The notes: generated by a model not told the origin, from the sequence alone. Shown: positions 12,280-23,231, counted from the stretch's first letter. The stretch is DNA of 64,000 bases from Xestospongia bergquistia (GCA_963965975.1 OZ014421.1:1803001-1867000); one strand, 5' to 3'. Numbers and translations are program-made.

Positions 12280-12483
12280 TTAAACAGCCAGTGATAATGG
12301 TTGTGGTGACACATCAAGTGGACTAGAGGAACTGGTATGAGAATCTTTTGCTTTAAGCCATCTTCCTTGATGAAAGTATATGTGGTAATGCTCTTTAAAT
12401 GTCTTAGAAGACAAGAGATTTTTGCAATGATTGCAATAAATGCAATCACTCATAACAGGTTTCTCCCTTGTTTTTCCAGCCAT
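12280..12483 (-). pseudogene. Zinc-finger-like N-terminal exon of an unrecognised gene (copy 1)
   Basis: The minus ATG at 12483 begins MAGKTREKPVMSDCIYCNHC. Residues 14-40 hold a C-x2-C plus H-x4-H arrangement (CNHCKNLLSSKTFKEHYHIY), like a single C2H2 or transposase-type finger. A TAA interrupts the frame at 12280; downstream codons continue in frame (NSTERNII, then PDDE), as in copy 2. The donor used by copy 2 is missing here, and the second exon found in copy 2 (55220-55566) is absent. Probably a relic of a transposon-associated or lineage-specific gene. Confidence 0.45.
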
Positions 12484-13289
12484 ATTCTATGGTACAGCCA
12501 GTTTATTAATAATAGTTAAAAAGTGATAGACTATTAGTTATTTTTGGCAGGATAGTTGTTGCTTTACACAGACTTGTTGTAACTGCTCAATGACAGGTTC
12601 TGATTTTTGGTTACCATCACCACATGATACTAGTTCTAGTGATTCAAGGTAAATGACTCTCTCTCTCTCTCTCTCAGTATCTGAGTACAAGTGCCTCTTC
12701 TACTCTCCTTTCATCTTCTCATATTTTTTTTCCAGATCTTCACCATCTTATCCTGGTCTAATCCATATTACATCACACCCATTGTAAGTAATGCACATCA
12801 ACAAGTCAGAAATGTTTACAGAATTAACACTATCGATCCAGTAACAATGGCTACTCTGATATATTTGAACACTTTGATTTGGTTAACTACAATATAGTAC
12901 TATATTACTCCAATAATTATATTCTCATTTTATATTATATAGTTTCTATTGAGGTGTATTATCCAATAAAACTAAGTACAATAGTTGTTATTTTTATTTC
13001 AATCTTTTCTTTTTTTTAGTTCAATTCCTGCTCCACCCCCACGATGTTGTCAATGTCCCAGTTATGTTGATGTCTTTACTAGTCATTCCACTCATCCAAC
13101 TCAACCTCCTTATTCCTGTACTATTACCAGTAATCATATATTGTGTTTATGTTGTCTACAACCAATGCCTGATAGACGATCTGATAGTGACGTCACTATA
13201 CCACCTCAAAAATGTATATATGACCATAACATATATAGAACTACCTTAAGCAGTTGAAATTATTATTGTTGATAACTTGTAAAAGGTAG

Positions 13290-13490
13290 TTAGAACAAGT
13301 GTCATCAATATAGAGGTTGTATAATATGCTAAAGTATTAGCATGGGACTAGAACAAGTGTCCTCAATATAGAGGTTGTATAATACACTAAAGTATTAGTA
13401 TGGGACTAGAACACGTGTCCTCAATATAGAGGTTGTATAATACACTTAAATAATAGTATGGGACTAGCACAAGTATTCTAATATAGAGGG
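13290..13490 (+). repeat. Minisatellite, about 58-bp unit, four copies
   Basis: Tandem units of the form GACTAGAACAAGTGTC ... ATATAGAGGTTGTATAAT, with diverged last copy. The family recurs at 46885-47200 and, as single reversed units, near 33885, 45725 and 61325. It occupies the place of a missing CHFR exon. Confidence 0.8.
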
Positions 13491-14394
13491 TGTCTACTCT
13501 CATTCTGTAGTTAAAGTCAGACCTGATGAAGATATTGGGAATGTCTATATACATGTACCTTAAATGTGAAGCTTCTTTAAAAAAATAATAAGCTTATAAC
13601 TTTTAGAAGACAGTTAGTATTCATAAGTACACGTAACTGGAGGAATTAACCCCTTTAATTAATGTGAAGTTTGATGTCTTAATTTTACTTTAAAATATAC
13701 AAGTACATATATAATAGTGGCATTGTTTCATTGTTACAATTTTAATGAATATTGTAGTACCTTCCTTCTTCACTTCCTTTTTCACTTTGTAAGTGATGTA
13801 TATAATAAAGCTTATTGTCACATGTACTGAGGTTGTAGAAAACTAGGATGTAGAGATTGTCTTAATTTATTTAAAGGTATAGTTTGATTGCTTAATTAAA
13901 GAGGATACATTATAATTATTAATTAATGTCTACATTAGATATTGATTTTGATGAAACTATATTAGGTAATTTAATTTGCGACAATGTTTATGAATCAAGA
14001 GTTTTAAAAGTACATATAATGTTTTTTTTTATGTATTGTATTTAGACATATTGTTAGGATTATATGAGACTAAAGAGTATATCATTGAAGGATTTGTTAG
14101 AATCTTGTTTGGAGAAATTAGATGATGGAACATATCAAGCACCTGGTAAGTAAAAATTACATTTTTATTATATGTGTGAAGTTTGCTTACAGTAGTATTA
14201 TTATAGTATATGTAGTTCATAATGATTGTTCTTTTCTCCTAGACACAAGGACTATTAGAATATCTTCCTCAACTCGTACTTGTTATGAGTGTGCTTTTAA
14301 AAACTTTAAAGAGTTAGCTTACCAATTTAGACAGGACATTTCAAGTGATGACTTACCTGGTAAATGGGTAATTGTAGAATGTACATATACATTA

Positions 14395-14462
14395 TATTAA
14401 CTATTTATTAACTATAATTGTATTAACTATTTATTAACTATTTATTAACTATTTATTAACTT
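14395..14462 (+). repeat. Short tandem repeat TTAACTATTTA in CHFR intron
   Basis: Five or six imperfect copies of an 11-bp AT-rich unit between the last two CHFR-like introns. There is no coding content. Confidence 0.75.
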
Positions 14463-14711
14463 GGTAGCATGTACAAGTATTGACATTTTACTCTCTTATA
14501 ATTTTTAGATGAAGTTACTAACAAATCAAATTGTCATTGGGATAGGAATTGTCACACACAAAAACATAACTATAGTCATGCTGAGTAAGGAATTTTATTA
14601 TATTTGGTATATCATCATTTTTGTTTTAGGAAATACAATCATATATGTGTTAACAAAGTTATAATAAGAACCTCAAACTTCTGTGCTCCATTGCCGAGCA
14701 GTTATATCTAA

Positions 14712-15366
14712 TAAAGAGGAAAAAACCTTAATCAATATACATAAATGCACTTTTCAAACAGTTTTAAAAAAGAATGATATAGGCAGATGTAAACAAGTAA
14801 TGAGTCCTTGCCTGTTAACAGTATTATGAATAATTAATTAGTAATGTCTGGTGGGTGGAGCTAATTATTGATGTAGCTTGTTCTAATAAATAGGTTAAAA
14901 CTTTATTGAATATGTTCAAGTTTATTTAATTTATTCACTGACCTAGATCTTGTCCATTCAAAATAAAACGGTATAGTAACCATGAGTGGCAGGAAATTAT
15001 TGCTATCACATGTAGTTCTATCTTAGTCTCTCAAGGGGATGACCCCACAAGACTAGTTCTGCAAAGCAGAATACATCTGTAGCAACTACTGGTAATGTTG
15101 GTTTTCAGAAACTGATATACAGGTATAGTTATATTGGTGTCTTTGTCGCTATTTTAATATTCTTATCAACTATATATGTACATGTACACAATACATGTAG
15201 TTAATATAAATGCCTTGTACTTCTCTCATTATGTGAGTGGGTAGTTATAGTTTGTCAAGATCTGGTCAGATGATCCGGCTGTGTTCATTTCTGTAGGGAT
15301 CATCAAAAGTTGATGTTATTGCTTTGTAAGGGGAGTACAAATGTTTTCAAACTAATTTATAATGAG
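14712..15366. other. Intergenic, nothing recognised
   Basis: AT-rich sequence between the CHFR-like stop and the first coiled-coil exon. No ORF, repeat or RNA gene could be supported. Confidence 0.4.
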
Positions 15367-15789
15367 TCTCTGCACAATGGGAGGGGCACGTCAAATTATT
15401 AGAAGGAAAATTAAAACAATATGAAAGTGAAAAAGAGACATTAGAAGTCGTAAGTTTGGTGGGTGTGGTTAAAATCTTAATCCATTTCATCAGTTTTTAT
15501 GTTCTACTATGAATCCATTTATCATATTTTACATCCATTTAACATACCATACATCCATTAACATACTATACATCCATTGAACATTACACTTGTCCATTTA
15601 GCTGTCATCAGACCCAGCCTATGACAAGAGACTAACAGAACTAAAAGAGACAATGGAAAAATTATATTCTGTTCTAGAAGCTAAAGACTCAGTCCTGGGC
15701 ACCAAGAACTCGTAGAATGTAAAGATTATATCACAGCATTAGAGAACCAGTTAGTGAAATATGCTACCATGAAAAATGACCAACACAAG
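15367..15789 (+). pseudogene. Coiled-coil protein exons (upstream part)
   Basis: Two plus-strand exons join in phase. Exon 15367-15449 encodes SAQWEGHVKLLEGKLKQYES and ends at GTAAGT. Exon 15602-15789 encodes SSDPAYDKRLTELKETMEKL, then after a one-base frame slip near 15700 HQELVECKDYITALENQLVK, and ends at GTATGG. Heptad-like Glu/Lys/Leu composition indicates a coiled coil, perhaps a ciliary or centrosomal protein, but the family is not identified. The frame slip suggests decay. Related exons lie at 21242-22286. Confidence 0.5.
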
Positions 15790-16019
15790 GTATGGTAAGT
15801 GTGTTTCTAGTAATAGATTCATTCCCATGTTTCATTCTGGCTCTATAAATTTCATTATTTGATTCTCATGGTTCAGAACTATCATTCTAATCTTTTCAGG
15901 TTATTTTTCTATCTCACATACATCACTATACTAAAATACAAAAATTATATCAAAATGCTGTAGAGTTCTCTAAAAAATAAAAAAGAATTTCAAGAGAAAG
16001 TATCTACATTTGAAACAAA

Positions 16020-16400
16020 CCTCAATAGGTATATATACATATACATATAATATGGTAATAAAGGCATGGAAGCTACCCTCAGTAAGTAGATATACTTGTA
16101 CATGTAATATGGTAATAATGGTGGGGCTATCCTCAATAGATATACATATATATGTAATCTTGTAATGATAGTATACAAGCTATCCTCAATAGGTATACAT
16201 GTACATGTATATGCCATACAGTATGGAAACTAGCCTCAGTAGGTGCACATATACATTTAATATGGTAATAATGGTATGGGGCTATCCTCAATAGCTATTG
16301 AGGGTAGTTTTCATACCATATTACATATACATGTACTTATTGAAGGTACCTTGTATATCAATATTACCATATATACATGTACCTAGGTAGACGTACATGT
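16020..16400. repeat. Minisatellite of about 60 bp with inverted last unit
   Basis: Five imperfect units containing ATATGGTAATAATGG ... GGCTATCCTCAATAG and runs of ACATGTACAT. The final unit (about 16292-16345) is in reverse orientation, making a palindrome around CAATAGCTATTG. A short minus-strand ORF here is a by-product of the repeat. Confidence 0.75.
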
Positions 16401-17616
16401 ACATGTAATTTGCTTATAAAGAAAGAAAGACAAATTCTAATTTTAATATAAAGATGAGCAGGTTTAAAAGTAGCTAATTATGTTCTGGTTTTAAATTACA
16501 TTTCCCTCTCTTTCATTGTGATAACCTCACTTGTACAGAATGGTTCATAATATATGGCAGAATGAAGGCAGCAGCTTCTGCTAAGGGTGGAAAAATCAGA
16601 ATTCAAACGACTTCAATTTTATTGTTGTAGGTAAGTACAAATAATACAATTGGTGTGATAATATTGTGTCTAGTTTATCTTTTCAGCTATCTGAACATCA
16701 ATAGCTGTCTCCTTCATATTTATACTACTTTCACTAATTCATAATATACACACACATATTGTTATAGAAAAAGCTGATACTGCTAAACTGTTTAGTTTGG
16801 AAGTTTCTGATAGAAATATATTATACCTTTTATTGTATATAGACATTGCATTAAAACTATATTTCTTTCTACTAACAAAATACTTGTATATTTTGAAGAT
16901 TTCAATTAGTTGTTAATCAAATCAATTAAAAATCAATTAATGTTGATCACGCGTGCAGTTGTTTCCCGCCAATTTTGGCACAAGCTTGTGTTGACTAGTT
17001 GTCAATTTTAAGCATGACGAGATTTCTTGATATTATAAAAGTACTCCATTTTCCATACTTTATTATAAGGTGAGTTATCTCTCCATCCATCTATCTCACA
17101 TCTATTCAGCAGTTGTTACAAATAACTCTGTCTTTCTTCCTCTATGTTCTCTACGATTCACCTCATCGTTGGATCATCTCGTACTTCGTTGGATCAAGTC
17201 ATCTCATCGTTGGATAACCTCTCGTCGCTGGATCATCTTTTTTATTTTAGTTATGTCATCTTTATCTGTTTCTTTTCTTTTTTTTTTATTATCTGTTTTT
17301 CTTTTGTTAATTTTTATAATTTTTGTCATTGATTTTTGAATTTTTAAATAAATTTTTCCTCTCTCTTCGTTCCTACAGGACTCAACTGTTCTTCTCTGGT
17401 GTTCTCTGTTGATCTTGACTGTTCTTTGTTGATGTCTTCTGATGATGTTCTTGACTGTTCTTCGCTGTATCTTCTGATGTTCTTGACTGTTCTTCTCTGA
17501 TGTTCTCATGACGGTTCTTCTCTGATGCTCTTGACTGTTCCTCTCTGACGTTCTCTGGATGTAAAAGATGAGTCGCTCTCCTGCCTGGTCTCTTCTGTCT
17601 TCCTTCAAGCCTTCTT
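16401..17616. other. Non-coding stretch with E2F-like sites and duplicated CT-rich block
   Basis: 16430-16560 resembles 20640-20760, an older duplication. TTTCCCGCC at 16962-16970 matches the E2F consensus. A CT-rich segment at about 17068-17160 is repeated with changes at 17940-18030. Reading frames here are low-complexity and not convincing genes. Confidence 0.4.
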
Positions 17617-17790
17617 TCCTCTTCTTTTTTATTTTATTTTTATTTTTATTTTGGGCTATTCAGCCCATACACTATACACACACTCATACAATCCCTATTA
17701 ATTATCTCCTCCCTGCCGCCTGGCGGCCTAAAAAAATTTTTTTTTAATATCCTAGGCCGCCAGGTGGCGGGGAGGAGCTCTGATCTTCTA
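17617..17790 (-). mobile_element. Hairpin-containing non-autonomous element (SINE- or MITE-like)
   Basis: On the minus strand a 25-bp-arm GC-rich hairpin (17706-17777) is followed by the short palindrome GGGCTGAATAGCCC and then an A-rich AAAAT repeat tail (about 17622-17652). The order of structured head and A-rich tail suggests a short retroposed or fold-back element. No pol III A/B boxes were recognised, so the class is uncertain. Confidence 0.4.
17706..17777 (+). other. GC-rich 25-bp stem-loop
   Basis: Arms 17706-17730 and 17753-17777 are complementary at 23 of 25 positions. Both exceptions are G-U wobbles if the plus strand is transcribed, giving a continuous 25-pair RNA stem with a 22-nt A/T loop. 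The GC-rich arms stand out sharply from the AT-rich surroundings. Confidence 0.7.
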
Positions 17791-18159
17791 GGGTGCGTGT
17801 GTGTGTGTGCTGTATGTGTGTGTGTTGGTAGCTTCTTTTCACTTCCTCTGTCTCTCTTCTCTCTCTATCCATTCTATCTTCTCCAGTTCAGTTAATAACT
17901 ACTTCTTTTCTTTCCTTGCAGGAGCAGCACTGTTGAAGAAGGTGAGCTATCTCTCCATCCATTTCATTCATTCTTTAGCAATCCAGTTGTTACAACTAAC
18001 TCTCTCTTTCTTTCTCTATGTTCTCTACTTGTGGAGTGACTGGACTCTTGGGGACTTTCAACTACTGAAACTGTCTTATTTTAATTTTTTTATTTTCTTT
18101 TTTATTGTAGTTTTTTCATGTTTTTTTATAGTTTGTTATTATATTGTTTTTAATTTATT

Positions 18160-19043
18160 ATATTGAACTTCTCAAAAAAATATTTCTCACTAAAATTTGC
18201 CAAAAGGCAATTATCTTAATTTTAGTTATATTTTAACTTGATTCTCTAATCACCAACTTAGAAATTTAATATAACTTTGAAAACTGAATCAGTTTAGAAT
18301 TTAATTTTTATATTAACTAAACAACTACAATCATACTGAATGAATTCTTATGAATTTTTTACAACTGTTGTATCATTATATTACTAATTCTTTAGATGAT
18401 ATTATCATTAATATTTTTAAATCAAAAGCTAAATTATTTAATTAATTATTTTAAGAATTAAATTAAAAACCTATTAAAAGTATTTTGGTGTTCTTGTAAG
18501 CTTTTTGCTGAATGCGTGAGCTGCTGTTATGTTTTCCCGCCATAATGTCATCTTTTCCCGCCCGAAGGATAGGTCACGCGTTTGCTGTTCCTTGATGGTC
18601 GTGTGCTGATGATAGATTCTCTGGAGACCTTTGATTGAACTTTTCACAAATTGAAATTTTTATTTCTGTTTCAGTGTTATTTTTAATTAAGTTTTTTCAG
18701 GCAATTTTTTAATTCTTGCTTTTATTCATTAAAATAAATGTTTATTTGCTATTTAAATTGTTTATTGTATGTTTACAAATCTCAGTACTCTCACAAGATA
18801 TCAATAAACTGGATGAGATCCATATAGATCAGAGAGACTGCATAATCACTGTCACCTTCCAACTCTAAGATCTTCCTCTCTGTATATTAAGTGTTACTAC
18901 TTGATGATATATACTAGTAGCAATAGATTAACATGTAATGCAGTAACATCTCTAAATAACAAATATACAATTTTATTTATGGTAAATATAAAAATGTAAA
19001 GTTTGGCAATAAAACAGTTTTAATTGGAATTATATTAAATGAT
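18160..19043. other. AT-rich non-coding stretch
   Basis: Long T- and A-rich sequence. It contains two more E2F-like TTTTCCCGCC motifs (18532-18541, 18553-18562) and CACGCGT at 18575. Nothing coding is supported. Confidence 0.4.
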
Positions 19044-19560
19044 ACATTTTAAAGTACAGACAGTCTTGGGCATTTGTGGTACAAGAGTGCAGTTTATATA
19101 AGGTCAATGGAATTGGGTGTGGCCAAATGATGTTGTACTCGACTGGTTGATATTGGTGATAAGACAAATGTATTACATTTTAAAGTACAGACAGTCTTGG
19201 GCATTTGTGGTACAAGAGTGCAGTTTATGGTCAATGGAATTGGGTGTGGCCAAATGATGTTGTACTCGACTGGTTGATATTGGTGATAAGACAAATGTAT
19301 TACATTTTAAAGTACAGACAGTCTTGGGCATTTGTGGTACAAGAGTGCAGTTTATATAAGGTCAATGGAATTGGGTGTGGCCAAATGATGTTGTACTCGA
19401 CTGGTTGATATTGGTGATAAGACAAATGTATTACATTTTAAAGTACAGACAGTCTTGGGCATTTGTGGTACAAGAGTGCAGTTTATGGTCAATGGAATTG
19501 GGTGTGGCCAAATGATGTTGTACTCGACTGGTTGATATTGGTGATAAGACAAATGTCTCG
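19044..19560 (+). repeat. Satellite array with alternating 131/127-bp units
   Basis: Four units start at 19044, 19175, 19302 and 19433. Units 1 and 3 read TTTATATAAGGTC where units 2 and 4 read TTTATGGTC, so the array is a dimer repeated twice (about 258-bp higher-order unit). ORFs on both strands here are repeat artefacts. Confidence 0.9.
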
Positions 19561-20145
19561 ACTTGATGCTACACACAACATGTCTTCTAGACAAAATGTA
19601 CTAGTACTGTCTGAACAGTGGTAGAATTTATCACCAATGTGATGAGAATAAATACAACAAGTCATAATGTTACAATCAGTTCTATAGTCACATGATGACA
19701 TAGTGGACACTGGAAAATATCTTGTTTTAGGGACAACTGTTGAGATGATCAGTTAATATAGTTGAGTTAATACATGTCTTATTACAGCCACTTACAAGAT
19801 AACAAGAGTTTTCTGTTAGATGACATATTCAGTAAGGACCATCGACCACATGTGGCGTATAGCATAATAATTAACTAGAACTCCACCTACTATTTATGAG
19901 TATTATTAATAGTTATATAATTTGGGACAATGAATAGATACTGGATCAATGGAGAGTCCTGATAGTACATTTTGTCACAACAATTTTATTGACTTTGTAG
20001 TCATAACATGTGTTTATAATGTCACTATTAGTTTCATCCAATAGTCATCTCTACATTAATAATTTTTTAAAAACAAAATCGATGGGACCAGTCTACATGA
20101 AATATTGAAAATACACAAAGCTTTGGTCTTCAGATGATAATATAA
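19561..20145. other. Intergenic, nothing recognised
   Basis: No feature can be supported between the satellite array and the DUF1917-like fragment. Confidence 0.4.
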
Positions 20146-20149
20146 TTAC

Positions 20150-20550
20150 TCCTTAATTTTTGGATTACCTTTATTCCATTTCAGTGTCCTCAATGTTACT
20201 CTATGATCACCATGACAAGCATACCTCTAAGCACGAGTCTCTGCATCTGTTTTATATCGTATTGTCTCACATACATAAGGAATTAACTTCATTCCGACCT
20301 TATCACTATCTTCTGTTGTAGTATACACACATATCACTTTAATGTTTGCACCTGAAGAATTTGGGTTGACTTTCTTTGTCGGCACTTTAGCGGGAGTAAC
20401 TCCCAGTTCACCAGATACCACAGTCTGACTTATTGTCTCCCAGACCTGATCAATATAGGAGATATGTTTGAAGATCAACCATTTGCCTAATGTTGGTCCT
20501 CTGGCATTGCAGTGAGCTGACATAAATCCAGTAATACCCTGTGGGTTTGG
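20150..20550 (-). pseudogene. DUF1917 / BLES03-like protein fragment
   Basis: The minus frame reads GITGFMSAHCNARGPTLGKW, then an open segment with IDQVWETI, SGELGVTPAKVP, IKVICVYTTT and IRYKTDAETRA. An in-frame TAG (20227-20229) follows, then YACHGDHRVTLRTLKWNKGN to about 20150. The order KW(L/M)-x-VW-x-G-LG-x-AKV-x-VICVYT-x-YK(P/T)D is that of the DUF1917 (BLES03, UPF0696) family of unknown function. The stop and the lack of an N-terminus suggest a fragment. Recognition is from memory of the family pattern and needs a profile search. Confidence 0.4.
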
Positions 20551-21027
20551 TCATGTTCATTAAAGTAGGCAGGTCTTTACTTTTTAACCCCTTTTTAATT
20601 GTCCTAGTGTCAGTACGAGCAGCGTTAAAGGACAATTTATAACTTTAATACAAAGATGAACAGGTCTGAAAGTGGCTAGAATATGTTCATATTTTAAATT
20701 CCATTTCCCTCTCTTTTATTCAAATGATTCACTTGTACAGAATGTTGTAAGTTATTATTAATTAACCACCTTTTTACTATGACAACTGTTGCTATAGTAA
20801 CACTATGTCTAGGCTCATTATTCAATAGGAGCTGTACCATAGTCCTTTACATCTACAATATCTGCTCCAGTAACAGAGAATGAAGCTGTTAATAGAAGAC
20901 TACTGTATGTACATGTACATGTATATCATTACATGTAACCAACTGTAGCCATTAATGAGTGAATTGTTTATATATAATAATTATTACTGGCTATAGTATA
21001 GGTCCTATACAGTACTAATAGTTACAT

Positions 21028-21177
21028 GGTGTGTTTAAAAGTGCCAGTAATGGAATACCATACTTTAATGTGAAATTAATACATTTTTAGTTCCAATGTT
21101 TAAGGTTTAGGGTCTGGAGTGTAATATTAATTTCACATTAAAGTATGATGTTCTATTACCAGCACTCTAGACACTGC
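21028..21177. mobile_element. Foldback (MITE-like) element
   Basis: Arms of about 50 bp (21028-21080 and 21125-21177) are imperfect reverse complements, centred on the shared block CATACTTTAATGTGAAATTA. The loop contains TTTAAGGTTTAGGG. Related stem-loops with CTAAACCTTAAACATTAAG centres lie at about 33965-34056 and 61423-61515. Confidence 0.6.
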
Positions 21178-21241
21178 CATAATTATATGTCATTATAAAT
21201 ATAACATTGATTTTTACTCTGTTCTTGTTTCATGATCATAG

Positions 21242-22286
21242 AACTCAACATAGTGATGTTATCAAGCAGCTACACTGTGAAATTGAGAGACTTAAAATAG
21301 AGAACAGAGGTAATGTCACTGTATTTCATTATGTATGTGATACTGATGTCTTTGTTTAGAGTTAAATTTTAAACTAGTCATGTGCAGATGTGGTCAAACA
21401 CTATCAAATGAGATTACTAGTTAGTGAATGTATTTTACATGTAACTGGGTCAATGTAGACTGTGACTACCCACATTTGCATATACATACTTCAGACTGAG
21501 TCCTATAACTATTATAGACTTTTCAGACTGAGTCTTTTCTATAGTTACAAAGAATAGAGAGATTATAGAAAACCCAAGAGCTCAGAAAAAGAGGATAAAC
21601 TAAGACCATTCATCTTGGAGAAGGAAATGAAAGAGTTACAGAATGTATTACAAAATGAAAGAAGTTGAAATAGTCAACTGATGAAAGTCATTGAACAAAG
21701 AATGTAACAAAGGTACTAGTGATATAGATCACTAACAACTTCACATGTTAAATATTGCAGTAAATTATTTGATAATACAGCATCTTCAAGTACTACAATT
21801 ATTCATCATGTATGATAATACTTTTTGTAGAATAACTTACTTTTTCTTGTTAAATTATGATCACTCAGATATGGAGAGTGACGTTTTTCTTAAGATGACA
21901 AAGAGGACAGTCTCATTTTAGACGAGTATGAAACAATTATACAAGATTTAAGGGTTAAAAATAGTGCTAGACTCATGAGGTATAGTAGGAAAAAATGTTT
22001 TGGACATTCTTATGTCCATTGATATTATGTCTATTTATTCATCCATTGATTTATCCATGAATCCATTTGTAAAGTTTCATTCATCTATTTCTGTACATGT
22101 AAATATGACTCATTCAAGTTTGTTTTTTCTTTTATTTCTAGTTAAATGAATTAATAGCTGATCTTCAAGACTTGTTATTGTCAGATAAATGGACACCAGA
22201 TGCATATCTCATAGCCAGAGCTTACTTATGTACCTGATGACTTTAAGAGAGATGATAAAGATGACTTTACCAATAATGAAAGGTAC
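21242..22286 (+). pseudogene. Coiled-coil protein exons (downstream part)
   Basis: Exon 21242-21308 encodes TQHSDVIKQLHCEIERLKIE. A piece at about 21545-21716 contains EKEMKELQNVLQNERS and then a stop before NSQLMKVIEQ. A piece at about 21868-21980 contains DEYETIIQDLRVKNSARLMR. Exon 22141-22286 encodes LNELIADLQDLLLSDKWTPD and, after a frame slip, VPDDFKRDDKDDFTNNE, with GTACAT donor. The slips and stops indicate decay. The last exon recurs with the same slip at 57786-57928. Probably the same gene as 15367-15789, now separated by repeats. Confidence 0.45.
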
Positions 22287-23231
22287 ATGTGAGAAGACTG
22301 TCAATATGTGGGTGTGTCATTTATTTAACTCTTAAGTCTAGACTTCCACAACTAGTACGACACAGTGATAAAGTGTAACTAATAAATTTTGTAATAAATA
22401 CTATTAATAAACAATCAATAATAATATAATGAACTTTATAACAATAACATTATTACAATTATAAAATAATATAATAATAATTGTTATAAAACAGCTCATT
22501 TGTTTCTTTTGTTTTCCTCAAGACTGTGAGCAAATGCAGTGTTAAAAAATTCTAATAAAAGGAATAATGGCGATAATATTAAAATAATAACAATGATGCT
22601 GATAATTAGTGAAATAGAAATAAAAGGAAATTAAGAGTAATGGTGTATTATGAATTAATGTAAACTACTAATATATGTTGTTAACTTACATTTTAGACTA
22701 TGAAAAACAATTTTCTTTTTTTTAACTTAAGACTGCAGACTATACATAGTCCAAGGTCCAAATTAAAAAAAAAGCTCTAAATCATTAACAATATTGCTTG
22801 AATTTTTTTGGAGTCAACTATATAGGTCCTTGAGTAATTGATTGTGCTCAGCAATGTTGTTAAAGGGTGCAAAAAATTAAAAAGCCTCATTAATTTACAT
22901 GTACATGTACCAATAAAACAAAGGGCATTATTAGAGCATTTTAAAAATGTAATGTAATTGCAACATTTGAGAGCAGTATTAGCACTTATAACAGTATAAG
23001 AGTTAGTTACAATTTAAAATATACCTTTATAATTAATACTAAATAACAATAATAACAATAGCAATATTATGTTTAGTAGTATGTAATAACACACTTCCAT
23101 GATGTTATAAGTTACATTACAAACTGCTAATACTGTTAGCTACATATCAAAAATAAGGTTACATAAATCAAACAAAATCAGTTTTATGAGTAGAATTCAA
23201 ACAATTGTATTATATATCAAGAAATCAAGCA
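22287..23231. other. AT-rich flank shared with 57929-58884
   Basis: Non-coding sequence nearly identical to the right-hand copy; it holds the 3' flank of fragment E. Part of it (22390-22640) also resembles 45110-45350. Nothing coding is supported. Confidence 0.5.

Larger units (their letters stand above)
12551..14711 (+). pseudogene. CHFR: CHFR-like E3 ligase, 3' exons including PBZ finger (copy 1)
   Basis: Plus-strand exons match the C-terminal half of the checkpoint ubiquitin ligase CHFR. Exon 13020-about 13216 encodes PPRCCQCPSYVDVF and CLQPMPDRRSDSD. Exon 13939-14009 ends NVYESRVLK. Exon 14058-14145 holds SISLKDLLESCLEKLDDG. Exon 14243-14359 holds CAFKNFKELAYQFRQDI. Exons 14509-14584 and 14630-14711 join to form the PAR-binding zinc finger NCHWDRNCHTQ ... 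KYNHIC, with stop TAA at 14709. Splice phases agree from 13939 on. FHA and RING are absent from the window. The Cys-rich exon expected between 13216 and 13939 is missing, replaced by a minisatellite. Earlier exon-like pieces at 12551-12648 and 12737-12782 are unproven. Probably a decapitated gene or pseudogene. Confidence 0.75.

Noticed and set aside
13290-13490. CRISPR-like array
   Set aside because: Units are contiguous tandem copies without unique spacers, in a eukaryotic context; a minisatellite.
14029-14220. Minus-strand ORF at 14029-14220 and its copy at 57316-57507
   Set aside because: Antisense to a CHFR-like exon with good splice sites; conserved only as part of the duplication.
16020-16345. 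tRNA or structured RNA in the ACATGTACAT-rich region
   Set aside because: Palindromic ACATGTACAT is frequent throughout the window; no cloverleaf or box A/B pattern was seen.
17204-17608. 134-codon minus ORF, Arg/Glu/Gln-rich
   Set aside because: Composed of imperfect CTTGACTGTTCTTCTCTGA-type repeats read in reverse; looks like simple-repeat drift.
17070-18166. Two hydrophobic plus-strand ORFs (17070-17339, 17801-18166) as possible membrane peptides
   Set aside because: They are T-rich low-complexity translations (poly-Phe/Leu) without conserved motifs. The shared 90-bp CT-rich block is a duplication, not a domain.
19094-19594. ORFs of 66-80 codons in the satellite array
   Set aside because: Direct products of the 131/127-bp repeat; identical in each unit and present on both strands.
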